From Bordetella parapertussis (lineage in GTDB: Bacteria; Acidobacteriota; Terriglobia; Bryobacterales; Bryobacteraceae), in NCBI GenBank assembly GCA_943328975.2, contig CALQCC020000010.1, forward strand, positions 1 to 64,000: a stretch of DNA of 64,000 nucleotides, given 5' to 3'. Positions 17,726 through 26,273 of this stretch are shown here, in pieces (positions within the stretch are counted from its first letter, which is position 1; each line of letters begins with the position of its first letter). Below the pieces are notes generated by a model. The model saw nothing but the letters and a program-made list of their open reading frames with translations. It did not search any database and was not told the DNA's origin. Both the position numbers and the translations under genes were made by a program.

Positions 17726-18499
17726 ATGACTGCCGGAGATTTTCTCGCCGCCCGTTCGGGCCAACGTGCCATCGATACGCTCCCGTCCGCCAACGGTTTT
17801 GATCTGGACGCCGCCTATGCCATGGAGACGGAGATAGTGCGACTGCGCGAAGCCGCGGGCCAGTCTGCGGTGGGCCGCAAAGTGGGCTTCGCGAACAAAG
17901 CGCTATGGCGGATTCTGAAGCTGGATACCGTCGTGTGGGCGCACATGTTCCACGACACGGTGCATCACGCTGAGCAAGGCGTGGCGGAACTCGCCGTATC
18001 GCACCTGCGCGCGCCCAAGATCGAGCCAGAGATTGTGATGAAGCTCCGTAATCCGGAAACTGGCATTGGGCTAGAAGGAGTGGAGTGGATCGCACTGGGC
18101 TTTGAGATCGTGGACTGTCCGTATCCGGACTGGAAGTTTCAACCCGTCGATTTCGTAGCGGCGTGGGGATTACACGCGGCGTTGATTGTAGGCGCTCCGC
18201 AGGCTGTCACGCCTGCGTCGATCGAGACGCTGAGCCGGCAACTTGCAGACTTCAAGTTAGCCTTGTCGCGAAACAACGAAATGGTGGAAGAAGGTGCGGG
18301 CAAGAACTGTCTACGCAGCCCCGCGTTATGCCTTGAAGAGCTTGCCAAAGCGGCCACCGCGCGCGGCGACGCACTACAGCCCGGAGAAATCATCAGCACC
18401 GGATCGCTGACCAGCGCGCAGCCGATCGTGGCGGGCGAAGAGTGGCGCGCTGAGTTGAACGGCCTGCCGCTGGCGAGCCTGCGGGTTCACTTTACTTAA
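17726..18499 (+). CDS. 2-keto-4-pentenoate / 2-oxohepta-3-enedioate hydratase family (FAH superfamily)
   Basis: Hydrates 2-oxo-alkenoates produced by meta-cleavage of catechols. The 257-residue size matches MhpD/HpaH. Family features seen are VGRKVGFANKAL near residue 51, the metal-binding Glu pair in KIEPEIVMKL, and the GEIISTGSLT region near the C-terminus. The start is ATG 17726 (MTAGDFLAARSG); the 64-residue upstream extension lies over the signal peptide of the divergent quinoprotein and is not real. No ring-cleavage dioxygenase is present in this window. It converges with the Rieske beta gene, sharing TTAA as both stop codons. Confidence 0.82.
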   Translation: MTAGDFLAARSGQRAIDTLPSANGFDLDAAYAMETEIVRLREAAGQSAVGRKVGFANKALWRILKLDTVVWAHMFHDTVHHAEQGVAELAVSHLRAPKIEPEIVMKLRNPETGIGLEGVEWIALGFEIVDCPYPDWKFQPVDFVAAWGLHAALIVGAPQAVTPASIETLSRQLADFKLALSRNNEMVEEGAGKNCLRSPALCLEELAKAATARGDALQPGEIISTGSLTSAQPIVAGEEWRAELNGLPLASLRVHFT

Positions 18500-18972
18500 A
18501 GCGGAATCACCAACAAAGTATCGATGCGGCGCGAATCCGCCACCACGATGCGTTCCTCAAAGCGTGCGCCATCGGGATCCAGCGCGATCTTGTCCAGATA
18601 AACTCCGGCCGAAAAAATACTCATGTCGCCGTCCGCCATGGTGCGGATTACCAGGTAGTTCGAGCGGCACACTGCGGTTTCGCCGTCGAACGATTCAATC
18701 AACAGCCCGCTGATCTGATGCGAATAGCGGTGCGGCTCATACACGTTGATCTTGCGCAGTCCTGTGACGCGATCCGCTAGCATGCCTTGCCCCTGGCATT
18801 CCATCAACCCCAGTGCGAGTCCTTTGTCGAAGTTCTCCCGCGTGGTGATGCGATAGAGGCAATAGTCGGTAAACAGTTCCGGCCATTCCTCGATGCGATC
18901 GTCGTCGATCAAGCGAATATAGCGGGCTTGCAGGTCTTCAATCTGTCGGCGTTGCGATTCAGTCAAGTTCAT
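18496..18972 (-). CDS. Aromatic-ring-hydroxylating dioxygenase, beta subunit
   Basis: The small structural subunit (158 aa) of a Rieske oxygenase. It shows the cone-fold pattern of the Ring_hydroxyl_B family: DDDRIEEWPELFTDYCLYRITTRENF near the N-terminus and FEERIVVADSRRIDTLLVIPL at the end. The ATG directly follows the stop codon of the alpha-subunit gene (TAG-ATG), so translation is coupled and 1:1 stoichiometry is expected. It has no cofactor of its own. Sequence style is closest to salicylate-5-hydroxylase/anthranilate-dioxygenase small subunits, but the substrate is uncertain. Confidence 0.88.
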   Translation of the reverse strand: MNLTESQRRQIEDLQARYIRLIDDDRIEEWPELFTDYCLYRITTRENFDKGLALGLMECQGQGMLADRVTGLRKINVYEPHRYSHQISGLLIESFDGETAVCRSNYLVIRTMADGDMSIFSAGVYLDKIALDPDGARFEERIVVADSRRIDTLLVIPL

Positions 18973-20202
18973 CTATAACCCCATCAGCGCGCGATAGCCG
19001 GTCCAAAAGCCGCGCAGCGTTGCCTCAGTGGCGCGCGATCCTCGGCAGGATTCCACCGCGCTGCCACCCATCTCCATCACCGCGCTATCGTCCATACCCG
19101 TGCCGCCGATACCGCGCTGCACATATTCGCCGATTACGCCGTCATCAATCGAAACGTAGCCCGCAGGTCCAATTAAATTCGCCTGCGTGAGTCGCATCTG
19201 GCGCAGTTCCGGCGTATCGTCTTTGTACCCGAACACCGTCCAGTGCAGTTCGCAGCGCTTCGGTCCCTGCGGCGTCAGTTGCCGGATCGCCAGGGTGTTG
19301 TAGATTTGTTGGTTCACGCACGTCGGGAACATGGATTGAATCGCCACCGTGATTCCGTCTTCAAATTCCTGCGTGCGCTTGAGCAGTTCCGGTCCGGCGA
19401 GCCCTACATCCTCGACCACGTTACGCAGCCCAGCGCTATCGTATTCTCCGCCTTCTTTCAGCGTCGCACCCATGGAGAAATTCATGCTGTGCCAGCCGTC
19501 GTGTTCCAGCGTGATACCGCCATCCATCGTCAGGCGATTCAGCTTGAACGTAGCGTAGAAGGCGTGCAGAATCGTCGCGTGATACGGATCGCGCGAGTTT
19601 TCCATGTACAGCTTCCAATTGTTCTGCAGGGACTGATGATAGTACCCGAGCACTTCCACCGGCTTATGAAACACGCGCCGCAAATGTGCGGTCATCAGCG
19701 GGCCCAAGTACGGCTCCAGTGCCTCCACTTCTTTACTGAACGTCCCGAATACCAGCCCGCAATACGATTCGACGCGCAATCGCTCCAGCCCGTGGTCAGA
19801 GAACTTGAAGGTCTCCGGCATGCCGCCTTGTCCATTTACGCCGCGATGAAACGGTACGCCGCACAGGTTACCTTGCAGGTCGTAACTCCATGCGTGATAT
19901 AGACACGTAAGTTGGTTTGACTTGCCCGAGGATTCCACGCACACCAGCGCGCCTTTGTGCGAGCAGCGATTGACCAAGCCATGGATGCTGCCGTCTTTGT
20001 CGCGCGTGACGATCACCGGCGTCTCGCCGATGTGCGTGGTGCGAAACGTGCCGGGCTCAGGCAGTTCGGCGTCCAGACACAAGTAGTGCCACGTTGGTCC
20101 GCGAAAAATCTTTTGCTGCTCCTCGGCGTATATCTCCGGATCGGCCAACACGCGATACGGTGCACGCGTTACGCCTTCGCTTGGCCAAATAAGTGGTGTC
20201 AC
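18973..20202 (-). CDS. Aromatic-ring-hydroxylating oxygenase, alpha subunit (Rieske non-haem iron)
   Basis: The catalytic subunit (409 aa). The Rieske [2Fe-2S] ligands C80, H82, C100 and H103 and the mononuclear iron site (D205, H208, H213 in ENSRDPYHATILH) are all present. ENxxDPYHAxxLH is typical of the salicylate-5-hydroxylase/anthranilate-1,2-dioxygenase group. The GTG start overlaps the last base of the transporter stop (TAGTG), so three genes (MFS, alpha, beta) form a coupled operon. No ferredoxin or ferredoxin reductase gene is near, so electrons must come from elsewhere in the genome. Exact substrate is inference. Confidence 0.92.
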   Translation of the reverse strand: MTPLIWPSEGVTRAPYRVLADPEIYAEEQQKIFRGPTWHYLCLDAELPEPGTFRTTHIGETPVIVTRDKDGSIHGLVNRCSHKGALVCVESSGKSNQLTCLYHAWSYDLQGNLCGVPFHRGVNGQGGMPETFKFSDHGLERLRVESYCGLVFGTFSKEVEALEPYLGPLMTAHLRRVFHKPVEVLGYYHQSLQNNWKLYMENSRDPYHATILHAFYATFKLNRLTMDGGITLEHDGWHSMNFSMGATLKEGGEYDSAGLRNVVEDVGLAGPELLKRTQEFEDGITVAIQSMFPTCVNQQIYNTLAIRQLTPQGPKRCELHWTVFGYKDDTPELRQMRLTQANLIGPAGYVSIDDGVIGEYVQRGIGGTGMDDSAVMEMGGSAVESCRGSRATEATLRGFWTGYRALMGL

Positions 20203-21386
20203 TATCTCTCCCTAAAACGAATTCCCATCATAAACACAACGATGGCGGCGATCACCATCGGCACCGCAGCCAATTGAAAAATCTTCGGCGTGGGCCAGCC
20301 CAGCGCCAGCAACCAGCCTCCCGCCAGTGGTCCGAGAATGCCGCCCCCACGTCCGATTCCCAAAGCCCAGCCCACGCCGGTCGACCGGATACGCGGAGGA
20401 TAGAACAATACCGCGAGTGCGTTCACGCTCTTCTGCGCGCCACTGACGCAGAATCCCGCGGCGAAGGTCGCAACGGAAACCGCGGCCAGCGATGTGGGGA
20501 CCGAGCCCACCAGTGCTACGAATACCGCACCACCTGCGTACAGCGCCGCGAGTACGCGATACGGGCCCATTCGGTCCATCAGCGGTCCACTCAGGATTCC
20601 CGCGACGATCCCGCCCACCGAGATCAGCGTCGTCACCAGTATCGCCTGCGGTTGCGCCAAGCCGGATGACGTAAGCATCGTCGGCATCCAACTTTGCAGG
20701 AAGAAAAATTCGAACAGGTTCATGAAGAACACCACCCACAGCAGAGGCGTTCCTACGCGGTGTGGGCCGTCGAACAGTCGCGCAACGGGCACACGTTCGC
20801 GCGTGAGTAATTGCTCCGACTCCGGTAGCTTCCATGCCAGCAGCGGCAGTAACGCCAAAGGCACGATGCCGCCGATCAAGAAAATAAAACGCCAGCCGTG
20901 CTCCGCGATCAACGATGCGGCAAGTCCGCCGCCCAATACGGAGCCCAATGAAAAACCGCAAAACATAGCGACCGTAACCGTCGCGCGCCGATGTGGAGCC
21001 GAATATTCTCCGGTCAGCGCCAGCGCGTTCGGCATCGCTCCGCCGAGGCCGATACCCGCAGCGATGCGGTACAACATCAGATCTGTAACGCCCTTCGCTT
21101 GCGCGGTCAGCAGGGTGAACGCGCCAAAGAGCAGCACCGAAATCAAGATGGTCCGCTTGCGCCCCCACACATCGGCCAGTGGTCCGAGTGTCAGCAGCCC
21201 GCCCATCAATCCGAGCAGGCCAGCCGAGAATACCGGCCCCAACGTTGCTGCTGGGATCTTCCACTCCGCCGCCAATGCCGGACCCAGGTACCCGATCACT
21301 TGTGTGTCGAGTCCATCGAGCAGCACCACCAATCCGCACAACACCGCGACGCGCAGTTCAAGGGATTTGGCCATGGTTCGTCTCAT
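20202..21386 (-). CDS. MFS transporter, aromatic acid:H+ symporter family
   Basis: A 394-residue, 12-helix permease. The first helix carries LLDGLDTQVIGYLGP, matching the DGxD charge motif of PcaK/BenK-type aromatic-acid importers, and the loop after helix 2 has GPLADVWGRKRT, the MFS motif A. It starts the operon with the Rieske oxygenase subunits and is therefore likely to import that enzyme's substrate. The start is ATG 21386 or, equally possible, ATG 21374 (MAKSLELRV). It diverges from the second quinoprotein gene. Confidence 0.88.
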   Translation of the reverse strand: MRRTMAKSLELRVAVLCGLVVLLDGLDTQVIGYLGPALAAEWKIPAATLGPVFSAGLLGLMGGLLTLGPLADVWGRKRTILISVLLFGAFTLLTAQAKGVTDLMLYRIAAGIGLGGAMPNALALTGEYSAPHRRATVTVAMFCGFSLGSVLGGGLAASLIAEHGWRFIFLIGGIVPLALLPLLAWKLPESEQLLTRERVPVARLFDGPHRVGTPLLWVVFFMNLFEFFFLQSWMPTMLTSSGLAQPQAILVTTLISVGGIVAGILSGPLMDRMGPYRVLAALYAGGAVFVALVGSVPTSLAAVSVATFAAGFCVSGAQKSVNALAVLFYPPRIRSTGVGWALGIGRGGGILGPLAGGWLLALGWPTPKIFQLAAVPMVIAAIVVFMMGIRFRER

Positions 21387-21402
21387 GGATTATTGCATGC
21401 AT

Positions 21403-21408
21403 TATGAT
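21403..21408 (+). promoter_or_regulatory. TATGAT -10 box of the second quinoprotein gene
   Basis: TATGAT lies 7 nt before ATG 21416, the codon that begins the signal peptide. No ribosome-binding site is visible, so a leaderless transcript is suggested. The box overlaps the alternative upstream start codons at 21404 and 21407. Confidence 0.4.
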
Positions 21409-21415
21409 GGTCCCC

Positions 21416-23092
21416 ATGCGATACCTTGCCTTTCTGTTTTGTCTGGCTGCGGCGCACGCGCAAACCGGGGCGCCCACGCGCGCCGATTGGAGCAGCTACG
21501 GCGGCACGCAATATAGTTGGCGCTACAGCAGCCTGAATCAAGTGACGACGCAGAACGTGAAGCAACTCGCGCCCGCGTGGCTGTTCCAGACCGGAGACTA
21601 CTCTGAGAACCTGCACTCCACGCCTATCGTGGAAAACGGGGTCATGTACGTGATCACCGCTCGCCTGCAAGTGTTCGCATTGGACGCCACCAACGGCAAA
21701 GTGATCTGGCACTACCGCTACCCGACCCCGGTGGCCGGCCGACCGGGCACGCACTCCGACTTCATTCAGAATCGTGGTGTTGCCATCGGCGCTGGCAAGG
21801 TATTCTTCGGAACCAAAGATAACTTCATGGTCGCGCTGGATCAGCGAACGGGCAGGGAAGAGTGGAAGGTTGCGATGGATGATCCCAAGCAGTGTGGCTG
21901 CAATATCACGGGCGCGCCACTGGTGGTCAAAGACAAAGTCATCATCGGCGGCAACGGTGGCGATCAAGCGCATCGCGGCTACCTGACTGCGCTGTCCACG
22001 AAGACCGGCCGCCTAGCGTGGCGCTGGTACGTCGTACCTGCTCCGGGCGAAAAGGGAGTGGAGACATGGAAGGGTGATAGTTGGCGCTACGGTGGCGGAG
22101 CCCCTTGGCTCACGGGCTCCTACGATCCCGAACTGAACTTGCTGTACTGGGGGACGGGCAACGCTGCGGCCGATTTCTACGATGGAGACCGTGTCGCGAC
22201 GGGCACGAACAAAGGCGGCCCGGTGAATCTCTATACCGCCAGTGTAGTCGCGCTCGACGCCGACACGGGCACGCTTCGTTGGTATCACCAGGAGGTCCCC
22301 GATGACGTGTGGGATTTCGATGCCGCCTACGAAGTGCTGTTGATGGATCGCGAAGTGAAAGGCCAAATGCGCAAGATCCTGGTCCACATGAACAAGAGCG
22401 GATTGACCTCCGTGCTCGATCGTGTGACGGGCGAGTATCTCAGCGCCTTCATCGTGCCCGAGGTGTACAACTGGATCACGGGCGTCACGGAAGACGGCAA
22501 GCTGGTGGGACGCAACGAACCCGTGCTGGGGCAGAAGACCAACCTTTGTCCTTCAACGGCAGGCGCGAAAAGTTGGAACAGCATGGCGTATTCGCCGCGC
22601 ACCGGCTATATTTATACGCCGACGAACGAAACCTGCAACGACATCACATCCAACGCTACGCCCGCTCGCGAGGGGCAGTTCTATATGAATGGCGACTTCC
22701 CGATGACGTTGCCGCCGAATCGCACCACCTATAGTCACGTCGATGCGTGGGACCCGGTGACGGGCAAGCGCATGTGGTCCATGCCGTATCGCCTGATGCT
22801 GTTGTCCTCAATGCTCGCGACTGCGGGTGACTTGGTGTTCACCGGCGATCCCGAGGGCAACTTCTTCGCGCTGGATGCGCGATCGGGCGATAAATTGTGG
22901 AGCTTTCAAACGGGCGCGGGCCATCGCGGCGCTGCGATTTCGTATTCGGTGAACGGCAAGCAGTACATTGCGACAACCACCGGCTGGCATCAGACAGTCG
23001 TCGGTGGCGCTGTGGCGCGATTGTTCCCAGAAGAAGAGTTCCGGCTAGGGTCCACGTTGGTCGTCTTCGCATTGCCGGAGGGCACACGATGA
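21416..23092 (+). CDS. PQQ-dependent dehydrogenase (second copy, beta-propeller)
   Basis: A periplasmic quinoprotein of 558 residues with signal peptide MRYLAFLFCLAAAHAQ. Propeller repeats run through the protein (WALD/ALDATNGKVIWHY, ALDADTGTLRWYH, ALDARSGDKLWSF). The active-site loop DDVWDFDAAYE provides D300 and D302 (numbered from 21416), again with the extra Asp linked to lanthanide use. A CGC pair (QCGCNITGAPLV) stands where alcohol dehydrogenases of this family often have a vicinal disulfide. Starts at 21404 or 21407 would add up to four residues before the signal peptide. Its stop overlaps the cytochrome c gene (ATGA), so that is the likely electron acceptor. Confidence 0.9.
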   Translation: MRYLAFLFCLAAAHAQTGAPTRADWSSYGGTQYSWRYSSLNQVTTQNVKQLAPAWLFQTGDYSENLHSTPIVENGVMYVITARLQVFALDATNGKVIWHYRYPTPVAGRPGTHSDFIQNRGVAIGAGKVFFGTKDNFMVALDQRTGREEWKVAMDDPKQCGCNITGAPLVVKDKVIIGGNGGDQAHRGYLTALSTKTGRLAWRWYVVPAPGEKGVETWKGDSWRYGGGAPWLTGSYDPELNLLYWGTGNAAADFYDGDRVATGTNKGGPVNLYTASVVALDADTGTLRWYHQEVPDDVWDFDAAYEVLLMDREVKGQMRKILVHMNKSGLTSVLDRVTGEYLSAFIVPEVYNWITGVTEDGKLVGRNEPVLGQKTNLCPSTAGAKSWNSMAYSPRTGYIYTPTNETCNDITSNATPAREGQFYMNGDFPMTLPPNRTTYSHVDAWDPVTGKRMWSMPYRLMLLSSMLATAGDLVFTGDPEGNFFALDARSGDKLWSFQTGAGHRGAAISYSVNGKQYIATTTGWHQTVVGGAVARLFPEEEFRLGSTLVVFALPEGTR

Positions 23093-23826
23093 AAAACGTA
23101 CTGTTGCTCACTGTGCTGGCCTCGGCCCTCTCCTATGCGCAACCTACTCGCGGCGAAACCGTTTTCGTGCAGACGTGCGGTTCCGGCTACTGCCACGGGG
23201 TGCGCGGCACTGGGGCGGGAGCTCCCCGGTTAGCGGCCCGCGGGTTCGATCAGAATTTCATCCGCAATACGGTGAGCAACGGAATCGCCGGCACCAGCAT
23301 GCCGCCTTTCGCCCAGAGCCTCTCTCGTGCGGATCTAACTGCCGTCGTCGGCTACGTGGCTGGACTGAATGGCGTGACGATCCCCACGGGCAGCGCAACC
23401 GGACCTGCGCCTGCGGCCCCGAAACTGACGGCCCAGGCAGCGCGTGGACAAGCGCTCTTCATCGACGCCGTGAAAAGTTTTGGCCGCTGTTCCACTTGCC
23501 ATCAAGTGGGCGGCTTCGGTATCCCCGTGGCCGCGCCGATTCACGACGTGCCTCTGACAGTGGCTGCGCTGAAAGCACTCAAGACACCGAGGGTGGTCAC
23601 CGCAACGATCGGAACTGAATCAATGCCGGGGTTGGTTGTAGCGAAGAAGGCGACCGCCGTGACGTTCTACGACCTGACGATGCCCCCGCCGGTGTTGCGA
23701 ACGGTTGCTCCCGCGGAGTTCAATAGTCGCGAAGAGTCGGCGTGGCGTCATTCCACCGTGATGGGTGCTTACAGCGATGCGGATTTGACCGCAGTCCTCG
23801 CCTATCTCCGCGTTGCCGCGAAGTAG
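23089..23826 (+). CDS. Dihaem-type cytochrome c with an unusual CX4CH site
   Basis: A periplasmic cytochrome (245 aa) with signal peptide (1-17, ending SYA). The C-terminal domain has a standard haem site C134-S-T-C137-H138. The N-terminal domain reads C30-GSGY-C35-H36, a CX4CH spacing instead of CX2CH, followed by a plausible axial Met at 71 in SMPPF. It overlaps the quinoprotein stop by 4 bp and most likely accepts its electrons. Whether haem attaches at the first site depends on the host cytochrome-maturation system. Confidence 0.85.
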   Translation: MKNVLLLTVLASALSYAQPTRGETVFVQTCGSGYCHGVRGTGAGAPRLAARGFDQNFIRNTVSNGIAGTSMPPFAQSLSRADLTAVVGYVAGLNGVTIPTGSATGPAPAAPKLTAQAARGQALFIDAVKSFGRCSTCHQVGGFGIPVAAPIHDVPLTVAALKALKTPRVVTATIGTESMPGLVVAKKATAVTFYDLTMPPPVLRTVAPAEFNSREESAWRHSTVMGAYSDADLTAVLAYLRVAAK

Positions 23827-23829
23827 AGG

Positions 23830-24762
23830 CTACTTGATTGCGCCGGGAGCGTAGTAGCCCTGCCGCGCGCGCACGATCATGTCGCCCACTCGGATGACTT
23901 TGACGTCGATCGAGTGATACTTGCCGTCGCGGATCAAAGGCTCCGGCCGGTATAACACGTTGTACTGGTGCCGCAGTTCGTTCGTGATGTTCACGAACGA
24001 TTGTCCCAAGTCGGATTCCTTGAACGGAAAATAAGCCAGCCCGCCGGTCTGCTCCGCGACATACTTCAGTACTTTGTCGCCGTCGGTGGCGTTGTGCGTG
24101 ATGTTGGTGGAGATCGTGTAGATAACGACGTCGGCCTTTTGCGCCATTTCCAGCGCTTGCTCGCGGCTGAAATCGCTCAGCGTATCCTCGCCATCACTCA
24201 TGATGATGATCGCGCGGCGGTACTTGTCGTGCGGTTCATCCAGCGTTAGCTGCTGCGAAGCCCGATAGATCGCGTCATACAACGCCGTTCCTCCGCCGGG
24301 CAACATACGACGCACAGCCGAGGTCAGCACCGTTTTGTCGCCAGTCAGATCCACGGCCAGTTGGGCTGTCGTATCGAAGTGCATGATCAGACCTTTGTCC
24401 GTGCCTGTGCGCATGGCCGTGTTGATGAAATCGATGGCGGCGTCCTGCAGAAAGCGGAAGCGCGTGCGGATACTGTTGCTGGTATCCACCAAGATCGCCA
24501 AACGCAACGGCAGATCCGATTCAGCGGTGAACTCCAAAATTTTCTGCTTGCGCTTGTTCTCCGTAATCTCGAAGTCGTCCTTGCGCAGGTCCGTCATGAA
24601 ACGGCCCTTCTTGTCGGTCACCGTGAACAGGAGGTTGACGCGCGTTACCTCCAAGGTGAACGGCGTGTCGGAATCCTGCGGCTGCCCATCGATTGGGACG
24701 GGCGGCGTGGTTTGCGCGAACGTGACGGCGCAGAGAAGGAGAAGAAGCCCAGCTTGTTTCAT
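23830..24762 (-). CDS. Secreted VWFA-domain protein, acidobacterial type
   Basis: A 310-residue secreted protein with signal peptide (1-16). An N-terminal beta-sandwich (VTRVNLLFTVTDKKGRFMTDLRKDDFEITEN) precedes a von Willebrand A domain with the MIDAS metal site D93-T-S95-N-S97 and GGGTALYDAI. This two-part architecture corresponds to a family described as 'VWFA-related Acidobacterial domain'; its role is unknown, perhaps adhesion or protein assembly at the cell surface. It follows rluD with a 12-bp gap. A TATAAT (24779-24774), overlapping the rluD stop codon, could give it a private promoter. Confidence 0.9.
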   Translation of the reverse strand: MKQAGLLLLLCAVTFAQTTPPVPIDGQPQDSDTPFTLEVTRVNLLFTVTDKKGRFMTDLRKDDFEITENKRKQKILEFTAESDLPLRLAILVDTSNSIRTRFRFLQDAAIDFINTAMRTGTDKGLIMHFDTTAQLAVDLTGDKTVLTSAVRRMLPGGGTALYDAIYRASQQLTLDEPHDKYRRAIIIMSDGEDTLSDFSREQALEMAQKADVVIYTISTNITHNATDGDKVLKYVAEQTGGLAYFPFKESDLGQSFVNITNELRHQYNVLYRPEPLIRDGKYHSIDVKVIRVGDMIVRARQGYYAPGAIK

Positions 24763-24774
24763 GGCTACCTTGAA

Positions 24775-25680
24775 TTATAGTCCCGCCAGCCAACCTGAGA
24801 GCTCGGCCGGCAGCGGAGCCTCCACTTGTACGCGCTCTCCGGTCGACGGACTTTCGAACTCAATGCGTCCAGCGTGCAGGAACATGCGCGGGGCATCCGG
24901 CTGTTTCGCTGGACCGTACACCAAGTCCCCAGCAACCGAATGACCCAGACTCAGCAGGTGAACGCGGATCTGATGCGTGCGTCCCGTGCCGATGCGGACC
25001 TCCAGATAGGTGAACTTTTCAAAGCGCTGCAGCACGCGATAGTCGGTCAACGCCTCGCGGCCCGTACCCGTTCCCGCCGTCATGCGAGTTCGCCGCACAG
25101 GATCCCGCGCGATGGGCTTGGTGATGCGCCCCGTCTCATCGCGCACCTTCCCGCGCACCAACGCGAAATACGTCTTGTCCACCGTGCGCCCGGAAAACTG
25201 CGCTGCCAGCGATCTATGCGCTACGTCCGTGCGAGCCACCAATATGACGCCGCTGGTTTCTTTGTCCAAACGATGCACGATGCCCGGTCGCAGATCGCCG
25301 CCTACGTGCGAAAGGTCTTCCTGGAAGCGATGCACCAACCGGTTGACCAGCGTTCCATCGTGATGGCCCGCGCCCGCATGCACGATCATGCCCGCCGGCT
25401 TGTTGATCGCGAGCACGGAGTCATCTTCGTACAGGACCTCGACCGGCAAGTCTTCAGGCGTGGCCTTCAGCGGCGTAAGATTCGCCGGATGCACCTCAAC
25501 GTGCTCGCCTCCGTGCAGCAGCAGGGACACCTTCGCTGGAACCCCGTTCACGGCCACGTGCCCGTCTTTTACCCAGGATTGGAGCCTGCTCCGGCTGTAC
25601 TCCGGCAACTGCTCTTGCAGGAAATGGTCCAGGCGTTTGTTGGCGTCCCGCTCGCCCGCAATCAGCGAATGCGGCGTCAC
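24775..25680 (-). CDS. rluD: 23S rRNA pseudouridine synthase, RluD family
   Basis: Isomerises uridines in helix 69 of 23S rRNA. The N-terminal S4 RNA-binding domain (about 14-75: RLDHFLQEQLPEYSRSRLQSWVKDGHVAVNG) is followed by the catalytic domain with GIVHRLDKETSG; D139 is the catalytic aspartate. KTYFALVRG and GRTHQIRVH are also present. Length (301 aa) is normal for RluD. It overlaps metW by 4 bp and is part of the metX-metW-rluD run. RluC or RluA specificity cannot be excluded by sequence alone. Confidence 0.92.
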   Translation of the reverse strand: MTPHSLIAGERDANKRLDHFLQEQLPEYSRSRLQSWVKDGHVAVNGVPAKVSLLLHGGEHVEVHPANLTPLKATPEDLPVEVLYEDDSVLAINKPAGMIVHAGAGHHDGTLVNRLVHRFQEDLSHVGGDLRPGIVHRLDKETSGVILVARTDVAHRSLAAQFSGRTVDKTYFALVRGKVRDETGRITKPIARDPVRRTRMTAGTGTGREALTDYRVLQRFEKFTYLEVRIGTGRTHQIRVHLLSLGHSVAGDLVYGPAKQPDAPRMFLHAGRIEFESPSTGERVQVEAPLPAELSGWLAGL

Positions 25681-26273
25681 TTTGAGTTCGGTTGCGCCGA
25701 CACGAGGAACACCGCAACCTCCGCCATCAAATTCGGGAAGCTGGTAACTTGCTTCTGCTTGGACACAAACACCCGTTTCTCAATTCTCCAGCCCTGCCGA
25801 GCCGCCAACGATTCAAAATCCAACACGCTCAGAAAATGAATGTTCGGCGAATCGTACCACTCATGCGGAAACAGATCCGTCCGTGGCGCCTTGCCCGTCC
25901 ACATCGTCGCCCAGCGTACGGAATAGTGCCCAAAATTGGGAAACGTCACGATCGCGCGCTTGCCCACACGCAACATGCCCTTCAGTACTTTCAGAGGATC
26001 GCGTGTTTCCTGCAACGTCTGCGATAGGATCACGTAATCAAACACGTGGTCGGGATAGTCGGTGACTGCGGATTCGAGGTTGCCCTGATACACCGACACG
26101 CCGCGCGCGATCGCCTTTTGCACCTTTGGTCCGGATAGTTCGACACCGCGACCGTCCACGTGTTTTTGCTCTTTCAACCAGTCGAGTAGTTCGCCTTCGC
26201 CGCAGCCCAAGTCGAGCACGCGCGTTCCGGGGTCTACCAAGGAGCCGATAATTTCGAACAGAACGTTATCCAC
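25677..26273 (-). CDS. metW: Methionine biosynthesis protein MetW
   Basis: A SAM-dependent-methyltransferase-fold protein of 198 residues. Motif I RVLDLGCGEGELLDWL and the typical MetW sequences YVILSQTLQETRDPLKVL and GKRAIVTFPNFGHYSVR are clear. MetW is found beside metX in many bacteria and is reported to associate with or be needed for full homoserine acyltransferase activity. It overlaps metX by 8 bp and rluD by 4 bp, so it is translationally coupled to both. Confidence 0.95.
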   Translation of the reverse strand: MDNVLFEIIGSLVDPGTRVLDLGCGEGELLDWLKEQKHVDGRGVELSGPKVQKAIARGVSVYQGNLESAVTDYPDHVFDYVILSQTLQETRDPLKVLKGMLRVGKRAIVTFPNFGHYSVRWATMWTGKAPRTDLFPHEWYDSPNIHFLSVLDFESLAARQGWRIEKRVFVSKQKQVTSFPNLMAEVAVFLVSAQPNSK

